A stretch of 64,000 nucleotides of DNA, from the NCBI GenBank assembly GCA_025456145.1, contig JALOLD010000016.1, forward strand, positions 1 to 64,000. The letters run 5' to 3'. The stretch's first letter is position 1. Every line of letters starts with the position of its first letter. A model generated the notes under the pieces. That model saw only the letters and a program-made list of their open reading frames with translations. It made no database searches and had not been told where the DNA came from. Below are positions 51,827 through 60,090 of this stretch, piece after piece. This stretch comes from Thermoanaerobaculales bacterium. GTDB taxonomy: Bacteria; Acidobacteriota; Thermoanaerobaculia; Thermoanaerobaculales; Sulfomarinibacteraceae. The position numbers were made by a program, and so were the translations under genes.

Positions 51827-53917
51827 TCACACCGCCACCGTCAGGCTGTAGAAGCTGTGCTTGCGCGGCCAGTAGCCGTGGTCGCAGCTCACAACCGTCC
51901 GTTTGTAGACCCACAGCTCGATCTGATAGCAGCAGGTCTCGGGGAAGGCGTCCCGGAGATCCGGGATGGTCAGCCGCAGGCCGCCGGCCCGCCAGTGCGG
52001 CGACGTCGCCCCCTGGAGCCGGGCCTGCTGGTAGTTCGGGCCGACGAAGTCGGCGGCGGGAATCGGACCGATGGCGATCGGCGTGAGCGTGGCCCCGGGC
52101 GCCGACAGCAGGTTGACCGCCAGGTTCTTGCCGTAGGTCGCGTACAGCGTGTAGTAAGCGAGGTGCTCGTCGACGTCGTAGGCGGTGAAGTCGACCTCGA
52201 GAACACCGCCGGCCGACGCGTCGAAGTTGGAGCAGGGTCCGGCCACGGTTCCGTTGATTCTGACGCTGACCACGTCGGCGGCGGGCTCGAGCGCGCTGGT
52301 GCTGTTGTCGATGGTGATCGCCAGGCCGTTCGGATCCGGGGTGTTGCACAGCGGCAGGATCTGCTTCGGGCCGAGCTGGCCGGGCGCCACCTCCTGGTAG
52401 CCGGCGACCCGCAGGTAGTGGGTGCCGTCGGCGATGGTCGACGCGGTGAGCCAGCGCACCAGCAGATCGCGGTTGGACACCCAGAACCTGGAGGTCCCCC
52501 ACGAGGCAGGGGCGTTGTTGGCCTCGAAGTGCTCGCGGCTTTCGACCACGAGCCGGCCGTCGACGGGCTGGAACTGGAACGGCACGGTGTGGAAGTCGAC
52601 CGGACCGACCGGCAGCCCGGGCCCCCAGAAGCGGCGGTTGAAGCCTCCGGCCGAGCCCGGTGGAATCGGCGCCCACGGCCCCCCCGGGGCGGCGGCGATC
52701 TCGAGCTCGTAGAAGTCGACGGTCGCACCGCTGCCGAACAGGCCCGAGATCGGCACGGTCCCGGCGTAGGCCCGGTCGCCGGCGGTCGACAGCGCGCCCG
52801 GGTTGAGGTAGCCGACCGGGCTGGGCGCCGCACCGGGGTTGCCGCCGATGGCATCGACCACATCGTCGCACACGCTGCCGATCACCATGCAGTCGCCATC
52901 GGGGGGCGGCGGCTCGTGGATGCAGCAGGCGTCGTCGGTCGCCGTCAGCGTGACGGCGAGCTCGGTCGGCACGTTCCAGCGGACATCCCAGTAGCCCTCG
53001 TCGACGATGACGCGGTCCTCACCATCGCACCTCTGGGTGACCTCGAAGATCAGATCGGGGGTGCAGTCCCACCACGGCTGCCACGGCCACCACGGCCAGA
53101 CCCGGAGCTGCTCGAGCTCGACCGCCTGCGGCAGCCGATCGAGGAGCTCCTCCCGGAGCCGTGGAAGGGTGGTGACGTCGATCTCGGTACCCGGTGCGAC
53201 CCGGGCCACGCCGTCCTCGGCCAACAGCTCCTCGAACATCGCCAGGCTCGGCCTCGGGCTCGGCACCGGCGGCCGGGGGAGGGGGATCTCCTCGAGCACC
53301 GGGGTGATCCGGTCGACCAGCGCCGGTTCGAGCTGCCAGTGCCGGCGGTGCCACCACCACCACGGCCACCACCCGCAGCACCAGCGGAAGGTGATCTCGA
53401 AGGCGCCGTTCGCATCGGTCGTGGCGCAGCCGACCTTCTGGGAGCTCGACCACCACCACCACCAGTCGACGTCGAAGGCGCACACCTCGGCGCCGGGCAC
53501 CGGGCTGCCGTCCGGGCACACCACTCGGCCGCGGACGGTGAAGGTGCGGCACCACCGCCGCCACCACCACCAGTAGTAGCTCGAGATCACGACCGGCTCG
53601 AGCTCGAGCCCGGGCCGGCGGAGGGCGCGCGGCGAGAGCTCGCGACTGATCGTCTGGAGCCGAACCAGCTCGTCACTCTCGGCATCGCCCGGACCGACCA
53701 CGATCCGCAGCGAGCTCGGCGCGCCGTCGAGCTCGAACACCGCCGTCCCGTGCCCCTTGGCCGAGAGGGTGACGAGGTCGCTCGCAACCACGGTGTCGCG
53801 GCCGCTGACCAACGCGACCTTGACCGGCTTGTCGGGCTTGAAGCCCTCGACACCGGATGCGTCGAGGGGTATTTCGAGCCGTAGTCCACCGCCCTTGCCT
53901 CGTGACGTCTTTGGCAT
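51827..53917 (-). CDS. Large tryptophan-cluster protein with carboxypeptidase-regulatory-like domain
   Basis: A 696-residue protein without a signal peptide. Residues 1-110 are a small beta domain (LRLEIPLDASGVEGF). Tryptophan clusters occur at 114-122 (YYWWWWRRW), 152-156 (WWWWW), 179-194 (WCCGWWPWWWWHRRHW) and 274-283 (WPWWPWQPWW). Between the first three lies a carboxypeptidase-regulatory-like fold (TFTVRGRVVCPDGSPVPGAE). The C-terminal half is beta-rich with a CSNF and CCYQIELWVYKR segment. The start at 53917 is chosen over an in-frame GTG nine bases upstream (53926). No function is known. Confidence 0.82.
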   Translation of the reverse strand: MPKTSRGKGGGLRLEIPLDASGVEGFKPDKPVKVALVSGRDTVVASDLVTLSAKGHGTAVFELDGAPSSLRIVVGPGDAESDELVRLQTISRELSPRALRRPGLELEPVVISSYYWWWWRRWCRTFTVRGRVVCPDGSPVPGAEVCAFDVDWWWWWSSSQKVGCATTDANGAFEITFRWCCGWWPWWWWHRRHWQLEPALVDRITPVLEEIPLPRPPVPSPRPSLAMFEELLAEDGVARVAPGTEIDVTTLPRLREELLDRLPQAVELEQLRVWPWWPWQPWWDCTPDLIFEVTQRCDGEDRVIVDEGYWDVRWNVPTELAVTLTATDDACCIHEPPPPDGDCMVIGSVCDDVVDAIGGNPGAAPSPVGYLNPGALSTAGDRAYAGTVPISGLFGSGATVDFYELEIAAAPGGPWAPIPPGSAGGFNRRFWGPGLPVGPVDFHTVPFQFQPVDGRLVVESREHFEANNAPASWGTSRFWVSNRDLLVRWLTASTIADGTHYLRVAGYQEVAPGQLGPKQILPLCNTPDPNGLAITIDNSTSALEPAADVVSVRINGTVAGPCSNFDASAGGVLEVDFTAYDVDEHLAYYTLYATYGKNLAVNLLSAPGATLTPIAIGPIPAADFVGPNYQQARLQGATSPHWRAGGLRLTIPDLRDAFPETCCYQIELWVYKRTVVSCDHGYWPRKHSFYSLTVAV

Positions 53918-54098
53918 GAAGGTCACCCTTTCCCTGTGCGTCGTCCACTCAGATGGTCGACGACCGACCGGTTCCTGCACCCGGCCGCTGATCGAGGTGC
54001 CGGCCGATCCGCCGCCACCGTCTCCGGCGCGCCGCCGCGCCGCGGCCTCAGATGCAGAGTTAGTTGATATCCATCCTCAATATCGGCCCGAGAGGGGA

Positions 54099-54127
54099 CC
54101 CATGTCATCACCCAAATGGGTGATGCG
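54099..54127 (-). promoter_or_regulatory. 29-bp palindromic element upstream of the W-cluster operon
   Basis: CATCACCCA-AA-TGGGTGATG (54106-54125) is a perfect palindrome within a block nearly identical (26 of 29) to 49723-49751 read on the other strand. It lies about 190 bp upstream of the operon's first gene and in the same orientation relative to it as the protease copy. Confidence 0.6.
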
Positions 54128-54204
54128 CCGATCATCGCCGGCTGGGCGTCGGTCGGTGCATCGTGCCCCCGGACCGGGCCGGGGGCACGTGCGATTGTGG
54201 TGGC

Positions 54205-54579
54205 TCAGCGGGGCTCGGGCGGGATGAGCCCCTGGCGGATCAGCTCGGCGTTGATCGCGGTCAGGCTGCGCTGGAGGGTGTTGGCGAGCTCGCGGATGCT
54301 CCTCCCGCTGCCGAACCCCGAGGCGACAGCGGCACGGTCTTCCTCGGACCAGGGGAGACCGGCGTTGGTCGGCAGGCCGCGCTCGACGTTTCGCTGTCGG
54401 CGCTCGTCGACGCTCAGCTTCGACCGGCCGGTGGGCCAGGCGAGGTCGACCATCGTGAAGAGGGCCCGGATGACCCTGGGGTCGTTGTACGGGCTGGTCG
54501 GAGGGAAGACCTCGCCGGTTGCCGGGTCGATGCCCTGGGCGAGGGTCTTGACGATCGTACGGGCTTCTGAGTACTCCAC
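54205..54579 (-). CDS. Small protein with SANT/HTH-like C terminus
   Basis: A 124-residue protein starts at GTG with AAGGAG 7 bases upstream. The N-terminal half reads IVKTLAQGIDPATGEVFPPT and NDPRVIRALFTMVDLAWPTG. The C-terminal part, LPWSEEDRAAVASGFGSGRS and IRELANTLQRSLTAINAELI, resembles a Myb/SANT-like helix-turn-helix found in a widespread hypothetical family. DNA binding is plausible. A TTGACA promoter lies upstream. Whether it controls the adjacent W-cluster operon is unknown. Confidence 0.75.
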   Translation of the reverse strand: MEYSEARTIVKTLAQGIDPATGEVFPPTSPYNDPRVIRALFTMVDLAWPTGRSKLSVDERRQRNVERGLPTNAGLPWSEEDRAAVASGFGSGRSIRELANTLQRSLTAINAELIRQGLIPPEPR

Positions 54580-54680
54580 GGGACGCTCCTTTCCGTTCGC
54601 GGAACCGGCTACGGTCAGCTACCGGGTCCTGTCGTTTGGATCGGGGCGTGGACGGGCGCCTCTGGATGAGGTGTAATCAA

Positions 54681-54707
54681 GGTATAACACCGACCAGGCC
54701 GTGTCAA
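54681..54707 (-). promoter_or_regulatory. Candidate sigma-70-type promoter of the SANT-like gene
   Basis: On the minus strand, TTGACA (54707-54702) and TATACC (54686-54681) are 15 bases apart in a local AT-rich pocket, about 100 bp upstream of the start at 54579. The spacing is short for a standard promoter. Confidence 0.4.
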
Positions 54708-54747
54708 GCCGGGTTGGCGGGGGGCGGGTCGACCCGGCTCTGTCAGG

Positions 54748-55206
54748 TCACCCGAGCGCGAGCAGAGCGAAGCGGAAGCCGAGGACCGCGGCGCCGGCAG
54801 CCGCGAGCAGCCCGGCCGCGAAGCAGGCGAGCACGGTCTTCGACGCTCGCCACAGCGCGCGGTCGCCGCCACCCCGGCGCAGGCGGCGCCCGCGTCGCAC
54901 GACGACGACGATGCAGAGCAGGTTGACCGCCACCGCCGTCGCTCCGAAGGCGATCTTGACGGCGTGCAGCCCGGTCAGCGCCGGCGTCGTCACCGCCAGC
55001 GCGATACCGGTCGCGACGACGGTCAGGACGATCGGCAGCTCTACCAGGAGGTCGATCCAGTAGTGGAGGCGGATGGCGGCCGGGTGGAGCTCGCGCCATC
55101 TGAACGGTGCGACCTCGATGACGGCCTCGGTGGCGACCACGCCTCCCCATCCCGAGAGCGCGATCAGGTGCATCATCGCCAGCAAGCTCGGTGCGTGAGG
55201 TTCCAT
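54748..55206 (-). CDS. Small four-helix membrane protein
   Basis: A 152-residue membrane protein; ATG at 55206 is chosen because GGAGG lies 7 bases upstream. Helices include LLAMMHLIALSGWGGVVATE, LLVELPIVLTVVATGIALAV, AVKIAFGATAVAVNLLCIVV and VLACFAAGLLAAAGAAVLGF. A basic loop (RRGRRLRRGGGDRALWRA) is cytoplasmic by the positive-inside rule. Conserved His residues in the first helices (MHL, LHYW) hint at the DUF2214/cytochrome-like membrane families, but no assignment is firm. Confidence 0.75.
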   Translation of the reverse strand: MEPHAPSLLAMMHLIALSGWGGVVATEAVIEVAPFRWRELHPAAIRLHYWIDLLVELPIVLTVVATGIALAVTTPALTGLHAVKIAFGATAVAVNLLCIVVVVRRGRRLRRGGGDRALWRASKTVLACFAAGLLAAAGAAVLGFRFALLALG

Positions 55207-55495
55207 GGTCACACCTCCGATGACGAGACAGGGTTCACCGTCTCATTGTCGCACCTCGGGTCCGGGCTCCCGGGCGAGGTGATCGATCGGGTCGATCGGG
55301 GTCACTGACCTCCTCACCTTTGCTCAATCTTGAAAGTGACACTCGTCGTGAGATGGTAGGGATCAACACGTCTTCGATTCCGATCCCGGGGATGATACAG
55401 TCGGTTCGCAGGACCCGGGGCTCGCCGCTCCCGTCGTGTCCGGCGTTCGAGTGGAGCACCGACCGGAAGACCACGTCCCGTTCAGGGAGGCCCCG

Positions 55496-58198
55496 ATGCG
55501 CTGCCCGACGACACTCCGTCTGATCAGCCCTTTCCTCGTCCTTCTGATGCTCGGCGGAGCCGCCGGAGCCGGCGAGCTGACCCTCGACTACGCCTTCGAG
55601 CCTCCCGAGGTCACCACCGTCCGGATCGGAGATACCTCGTACCACCGGGTGGTCATGGAGGGGGCGACCAACGGTGGTCCGGTGGGAAGCCCGGCCCTCC
55701 CGGTCAGCGGGGCGCGGATCCTGTTGCCCCTCGGGGCGCGCGTGACGGGTATCGAGGTCAACGCCCCGGAGCGAGTCCTCCTCGGGTCGGACCTCCTGGT
55801 CGAGCCGGTGGGTCCGCCCTACCGGCTGATGGACGGGCCGAGCACGGTCGGACTGCCGACCCCAGACCCGGCCGTCTACTCCTCGGCCGACCGCTACCCC
55901 GAGGCGGACTTCCAGACGATCGGCGTCCAGCCGTTCCGCGGCTACCAGATCCTGGTCCTCCGGCTCCAGCCGGTGGTGTACGTTCCGGCCACCGGCGAGC
56001 TCTCCTACAGCCCAAGTCTTCGGGTCGTCGTGACGACCGAGGACACCGACAACGTCCCGGTCCTCTATCGCGGCCTGGCGCGGGATGCCTCCGAGGCTCG
56101 AAGCCGGGTCGACAACCCCGAGGTGGTGGCGACCTATGACGCCGCCGGAACAGCCGGCCCTCGGGCCTATGACATGCTGATCCTCACCACGGACTCCCTG
56201 GCCGCCTCCTTCGCTCCGCTCGAGGCCTATCACGACAGCCAGGGCCTGGCCACTGAGATCCACACCATCACCGAGGTCGGGAGCAACGACCCCGCCGCGG
56301 TCCGCAACTACATCCGCAACGCCTACCTCAACGACGGGATCGACTATGTGCTGATCGGCGCCGACGACGACATCATCCCGGCCCAGGATCTGTACGTCGA
56401 CTCGTTGTGGGGCGATGTCGAGTACCACATGCCAGGCGACATCTACTTCGGGTGCCTCGACGGATCCTGGAACAGCGATGGCGACACTCTGATCGGCGAG
56501 CCCACCGACGGCGAGGGCGGTGGCGACGTGGACATGGTGGCCGAGGTCTTCGTCGGGCGCTGCTCGGCGGGCGACGCCATCGAGGCCGGCCGCTTCGTGA
56601 CCAAGGCCCTGTGGTATCTGAACGGCGCCCACAGCCAGCCCGCCGAGGTTCTGCTGGTCGGCGAGTACCTCGGATTCGGCGGGATCGCGGACTACGCCGC
56701 GGCGTACCTCGAGGAGCTGGAGGACGGGTCGAGCGCGCACGGCTACACCACCGTGGGCATCCCCACCGACCGGTACACGGTGAGCGAGATGTTCGAGCGG
56801 GACGGCAACTGGACCCAGACCGACCTGGCCAACGCGATCAACAGCGGCCTGCACATCGTCAACCACCTCGGCCACGGCAGCGAGGACTACGCCGCCAAAT
56901 TTTACAACTCGGATGTAATCGGTCGTCTGAGCAACACCGATCTACTCTTCTTCTACTCCCAAACCTGCCTCGCCGGTCACTTCGACTACTACAGCGGCGT
57001 CGCCGACAGCTGGGCCGAGACGATGAACCTCAAGACCGACCACGGCGCCTTCGCCCTGGTGATGAACGCCCGTTACGGCTGGGGCGAGTTCAACAGCACG
57101 GACGGCGCCTCGCAGCGCTTCAACCGCGAGTTCTGGGACGCCGTCTTCGGCGAGGCGACCCCCGAGCTCGGCAAGGCCAACCAGGACTCCAAGGAGGACA
57201 ACCTCTACCGCATCAACGACCCCGCCATGCGCTGGTGCGCGTACGAGCTCAACGTCTTCGGCGACCCTTCGACGGTCCTTCGGGGCGCCGAGGTGACCGG
57301 AATCAAGGTCAGCCCGAGCGGCTCCTTCAACTCCGAGGGCATGGCCGGCGGCCCCTTCAGCCCCACGAGCCAGGTCTACACCATCGAGAACATGGAGGAC
57401 TTCGGCCTCGACTTCACGGTGAGCACGACCCAGCCCTGGGTCGAGCTCTCGATCACCGGCGGCCACCTACCGGCCCTCGGCTCATCGACGGTGACCGTCT
57501 CGATCGGCTCGGCGGCGGCAGCGCTGGGCAACGGCGACTACTCGGACACCATCAGCTTCACCAACACCACCAACCACGACGGCGACACCGCCCGGACGGT
57601 GAACCTCCAGGTCGGGGTGGCGACGGTGCAGCAAACCTGGGACATGAGCAGCGATCCCGGCTGGACCGCCGAGGGGCTCTGGGCGTGGGGGGTTCCCACC
57701 GGCGGCGGCGGCGAGTACGGCAACCCCGACCCGACCAGCGGCCACACCGGGTCCAGCGTCTACGGCTACAACCTCAACGGCGACTACGCGAACAACCTCC
57801 CCGAGACCCACCTCACCTCCACCGCCATCGACTGCAGCGGGTACGACAGGGTTTCGGTGAAGCTCTGGCGCCACCTCAACGTCGAGCAGCCGTCGTACGA
57901 CCATGCCTATCTGCGGGTGAGCACCGATGGCTCGACCTGGACCGAGGTCTGGCAGAACACCTCCGAGGTGACCGACGCCGAGTGGACCCTGGTGGAGTAC
58001 GACATCTCGGGCGTCGCCGACGGGCAGCCCACCGTGTATCTCCGCTGGACGATGGGCACCACCGACTCCGGTTGGCGCTACTCCGGCTGGAACATCGACG
58101 ATGTCGAGATCTGGGGCCTGGTCGACTCGGAGCCGCCGCTCTTCGCCGACGACTTCGAGTCCGGCGATCTCACCAGCTGGAGCGTCGTCGTCCGGTAG
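55496..58198 (+). CDS. Gingipain-like (C25) cysteine peptidase with C-terminal tag
   Basis: A 900-residue exported peptidase starts behind CAGGGAGG. After the signal peptide (cleavage near GAAGA) comes a propeptide-like beta domain, then the C25 catalytic domain starting near YDMLILTTDSLAASFAPLEA. Catalytic residues are His about 460 in NHLGHGSEDY and Cys about 491 in SQTCLAGHFD. A later Ig-like domain (TGIKVSPSGSFNSEG) and a MAM/jelly-roll module (WRYSGWNIDDVEIWG) precede the tag LFADDFESGDLTSWSVVVR. Relatives include gingipains and the T9SS sortase PorU; sortase activity here would be speculation. Confidence 0.9.
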   Translation: MRCPTTLRLISPFLVLLMLGGAAGAGELTLDYAFEPPEVTTVRIGDTSYHRVVMEGATNGGPVGSPALPVSGARILLPLGARVTGIEVNAPERVLLGSDLLVEPVGPPYRLMDGPSTVGLPTPDPAVYSSADRYPEADFQTIGVQPFRGYQILVLRLQPVVYVPATGELSYSPSLRVVVTTEDTDNVPVLYRGLARDASEARSRVDNPEVVATYDAAGTAGPRAYDMLILTTDSLAASFAPLEAYHDSQGLATEIHTITEVGSNDPAAVRNYIRNAYLNDGIDYVLIGADDDIIPAQDLYVDSLWGDVEYHMPGDIYFGCLDGSWNSDGDTLIGEPTDGEGGGDVDMVAEVFVGRCSAGDAIEAGRFVTKALWYLNGAHSQPAEVLLVGEYLGFGGIADYAAAYLEELEDGSSAHGYTTVGIPTDRYTVSEMFERDGNWTQTDLANAINSGLHIVNHLGHGSEDYAAKFYNSDVIGRLSNTDLLFFYSQTCLAGHFDYYSGVADSWAETMNLKTDHGAFALVMNARYGWGEFNSTDGASQRFNREFWDAVFGEATPELGKANQDSKEDNLYRINDPAMRWCAYELNVFGDPSTVLRGAEVTGIKVSPSGSFNSEGMAGGPFSPTSQVYTIENMEDFGLDFTVSTTQPWVELSITGGHLPALGSSTVTVSIGSAAAALGNGDYSDTISFTNTTNHDGDTARTVNLQVGVATVQQTWDMSSDPGWTAEGLWAWGVPTGGGGEYGNPDPTSGHTGSSVYGYNLNGDYANNLPETHLTSTAIDCSGYDRVSVKLWRHLNVEQPSYDHAYLRVSTDGSTWTEVWQNTSEVTDAEWTLVEYDISGVADGQPTVYLRWTMGTTDSGWRYSGWNIDDVEIWGLVDSEPPLFADDFESGDLTSWSVVVR

Positions 58199-58524
58199 GC
58201 TCAGGAGGGCGCCGCGCTCCGCGCTGGCGGGCGATCCGCCCGGGGGATCGCGGCGCCGCGTTCGGGGCGTTGAGGCGCCGCTGTCGCATCCGCCGCAGCG
58301 GCTCGGGTCGTCGACGACCCGGGGCATCGGGTCCGGGACCTTCCGACCTCGGGGTTGTCGACGCCTCGACGAGCTCGCGTCGCCGTCGGAGACGACGTCG
58401 AGGGTCGACTGGCCGTCGGCCCCGTTGCCGTCGCTCGCCCCGGGCGGTCCTGCCGGCGTGAGGCGGTGTTATGCGCAGGGATTCGTTGAGGTTCGCGGCG
58501 GAATCCCGGGTGGCCGGGTCCCGC
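58199..58524. other. 326-bp hairpin-rich spacer between convergent genes
   Basis: No gene is supported. It holds several GC stems, including the perfect 18-bp palindrome CGGGTCGTCGACGACCCG at 58304-58321 and nested GGCGCCGCG/CGCGGCGCC pairs near 58210-58258. These probably terminate transcription from both the C25 peptidase and antiporter genes. Confidence 0.6.
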
Positions 58525-59727
58525 TCACTCCTCGCCAAGGCCCTCCTCGTGCGGCGCTCGCTCAGCCCCTCTGTCGTCGGCGGGCAGAAGGTGGCGCGGC
58601 AGGAAGGCGAAGGTCGCGATCAGGGTGGGGACGACCGCGCTCGCGATGACGACCGCGACGAGGAAGGAGTACTGATCGCGGGTGACGATGCCGTGGCTCA
58701 GGCCGTACAGCGCCGAGATGGTGCCGAAGGTGAGCCCGGTGGACATCAGGAGGGTGTAGTACCAGCGCTCGTTGCGCTCGCTCCGGAAGCGCGAGACCAC
58801 CGGAAAGAGGCCGAAGATCTTGCTGGCCGTCTTGGCGCCGAAGAGCAGGACGAAGACCAGCGGAGCAACGGCCACCGCCGGCAGCGAGACGAGCGACCCG
58901 GCGCGCAAGAAGTAGAAGGGGGTGAGGAAGCCGATGGTCAGGGTCCGCATCCGGCGGATCCAGTGGTGGTCCTCGGCGGCTGAGCCGGCCAGGACCATGC
59001 CTGCGATGTAGGCGGGGAGGACGGCCTCGCTGCCCGACCACAGCGCCAGGGCGCCGAGGCCGAACAGCACCGCGAGCACCCACTTGGTGCGGATCGCCGC
59101 GGTCCGGTGGGCGTACCGGCGGGTGAGCGCGGCAGTCATCCGCGGCAGGAGGGCGATCACCAGCGCGCTGATCACGATGAAGACCACGGTGCGCCGGGTG
59201 AAGGGCGCGAAGATCAGACCGAGGGCGAGCACCGTTCCCAGGTCGTTGACGAAGCAGGCGCCGAGGATCCCCTTGCCGAACTCGGTGCGGTTGAAGCCGG
59301 TCTCGAGCATCACCGCGTAGACCACGGCCATCGAGGTCGTCGATAGGGCCACCCCGGCGAGCCAGCTCGCCGACGGGTCCCAGCCGAGCACGAAGCGGGC
59401 GACCGCGGCGCAGCCGAGAAAGGGCGCCAGGAAGCCGACCGCGCCAACGACCAGGACCTCCTTGGCCTTGGAGTGGAGGACCTCGGGCTCGAGCTCGGCG
59501 CCCGCGAGGAAGGTCAAGAGCACCGCCCCGGCGCCGGCCAGGAAGCGCAGCCACGGCTCGTCGGCGCCGAGGGCCGACGGGGAGAGCCAGCGCTCGCAGG
59601 CGAAACCGGCCGCCATGCCGACCATGATCTCGGTCAGCGCCATCGAGACCCTCAGGCGGTTGGCGAGGACGGTCGAGAGAATCGCGAGGGCAAGCCAGAT
59701 CGCGGCGAGGGCGTACATCTCGGTCAC
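58525..59727 (-). CDS. CPA-family cation:proton antiporter under fluoride riboswitch control
   Basis: A 400-residue integral membrane protein with about 12 helices. Features of CPA2/NhaP-like exchangers are present: VSMALTEIMVGMAAGF, FLAGAELEPEVLHSKAKEVL, STTSMAVVYAVMLETGFN and the ion-site ND pair in GACFVNDLGTVLALG. The GTG at 59727 is the chosen start because GGAGG lies 8 bases upstream; a GTG nine bases earlier would overlap that site. The leader holds a crcB-type aptamer, and such antiporters are a known class in fluoride regulons. A role in fluoride resistance or linked ion homeostasis is inferred. Confidence 0.9.
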   Translation of the reverse strand: MTEMYALAAIWLALAILSTVLANRLRVSMALTEIMVGMAAGFACERWLSPSALGADEPWLRFLAGAGAVLLTFLAGAELEPEVLHSKAKEVLVVGAVGFLAPFLGCAAVARFVLGWDPSASWLAGVALSTTSMAVVYAVMLETGFNRTEFGKGILGACFVNDLGTVLALGLIFAPFTRRTVVFIVISALVIALLPRMTAALTRRYAHRTAAIRTKWVLAVLFGLGALALWSGSEAVLPAYIAGMVLAGSAAEDHHWIRRMRTLTIGFLTPFYFLRAGSLVSLPAVAVAPLVFVLLFGAKTASKIFGLFPVVSRFRSERNERWYYTLLMSTGLTFGTISALYGLSHGIVTRDQYSFLVAVVIASAVVPTLIATFAFLPRHLLPADDRGAERAPHEEGLGEE

Positions 59728-59765
59728 GGCTGTCACCTCCTGGCCCCGAGCTCCCCGGGGGCGGT

Positions 59766-59820
59766 CCGCCAGGAGTCATCAGCCCGTGACGGGCGGTTGA
59801 AGGGGGACTCCATCCCCTGC
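59766..59820 (-). promoter_or_regulatory. Fluoride riboswitch (crcB motif) in the antiporter leader
   Basis: Read on the minus strand, GGGGATGGAGTCCCCC is followed by TTCAACCGCCCGTCACGGGC in two helices and then TGATGACTCCTGGC. This matches the crcB aptamer: the GATG bulge, AACCGC, a short variable stem, CTGATG and the distal pairing GAGTC with GACTC. The usual GGCG/CGCC stem is GGGG/CCCC, a compensated change. The 3' strand CTCCTGGC is exactly complementary to GCCAGGAG of the ribosome binding site (59737-59744), giving a simple translational switch: fluoride binding would hold the 3' strand in the aptamer and free the site. Confidence 0.88.
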
Positions 59821-60090
59821 CGGAGCGGTCGCTCGACCTGCGACCCGCGGAGGCTAGCACAGCCGATCAGGAGGCGGGACGCACCCGCGGATGCCACCCG
59901 GGGGGTAACGAAACGATGTCGGGAGAGACGAGGTCACCGACGTGGTGGCGGGTCAAGGGCGCCTGGAGGTTGCCGGAAGGTCGCCCGTCACGCGATGACG
60001 TGATCGCACCGCCCTCCGACCGCAAATCTCTGTTAATAAACCAGTAATACCAAATTCGCGAGACCAGCAACCTATTGACCGGTCACTCCC
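59821..60090. other. Leader and spacer upstream of the antiporter riboswitch
   Basis: No gene is supported. The right part (about 60020-60080) is AT-rich and probably contains the antiporter promoter on the minus strand. It also abuts the stop of the secreted-protein gene at 60091, which is transcribed in the same direction. Confidence 0.55.

Noticed and set aside
51353-53884. An 843-codon plus-strand frame opposite the W-cluster operon
   Set aside because: It is antisense to three genes with proper starts and ribosome binding sites, and its residues show no domain-like pattern.
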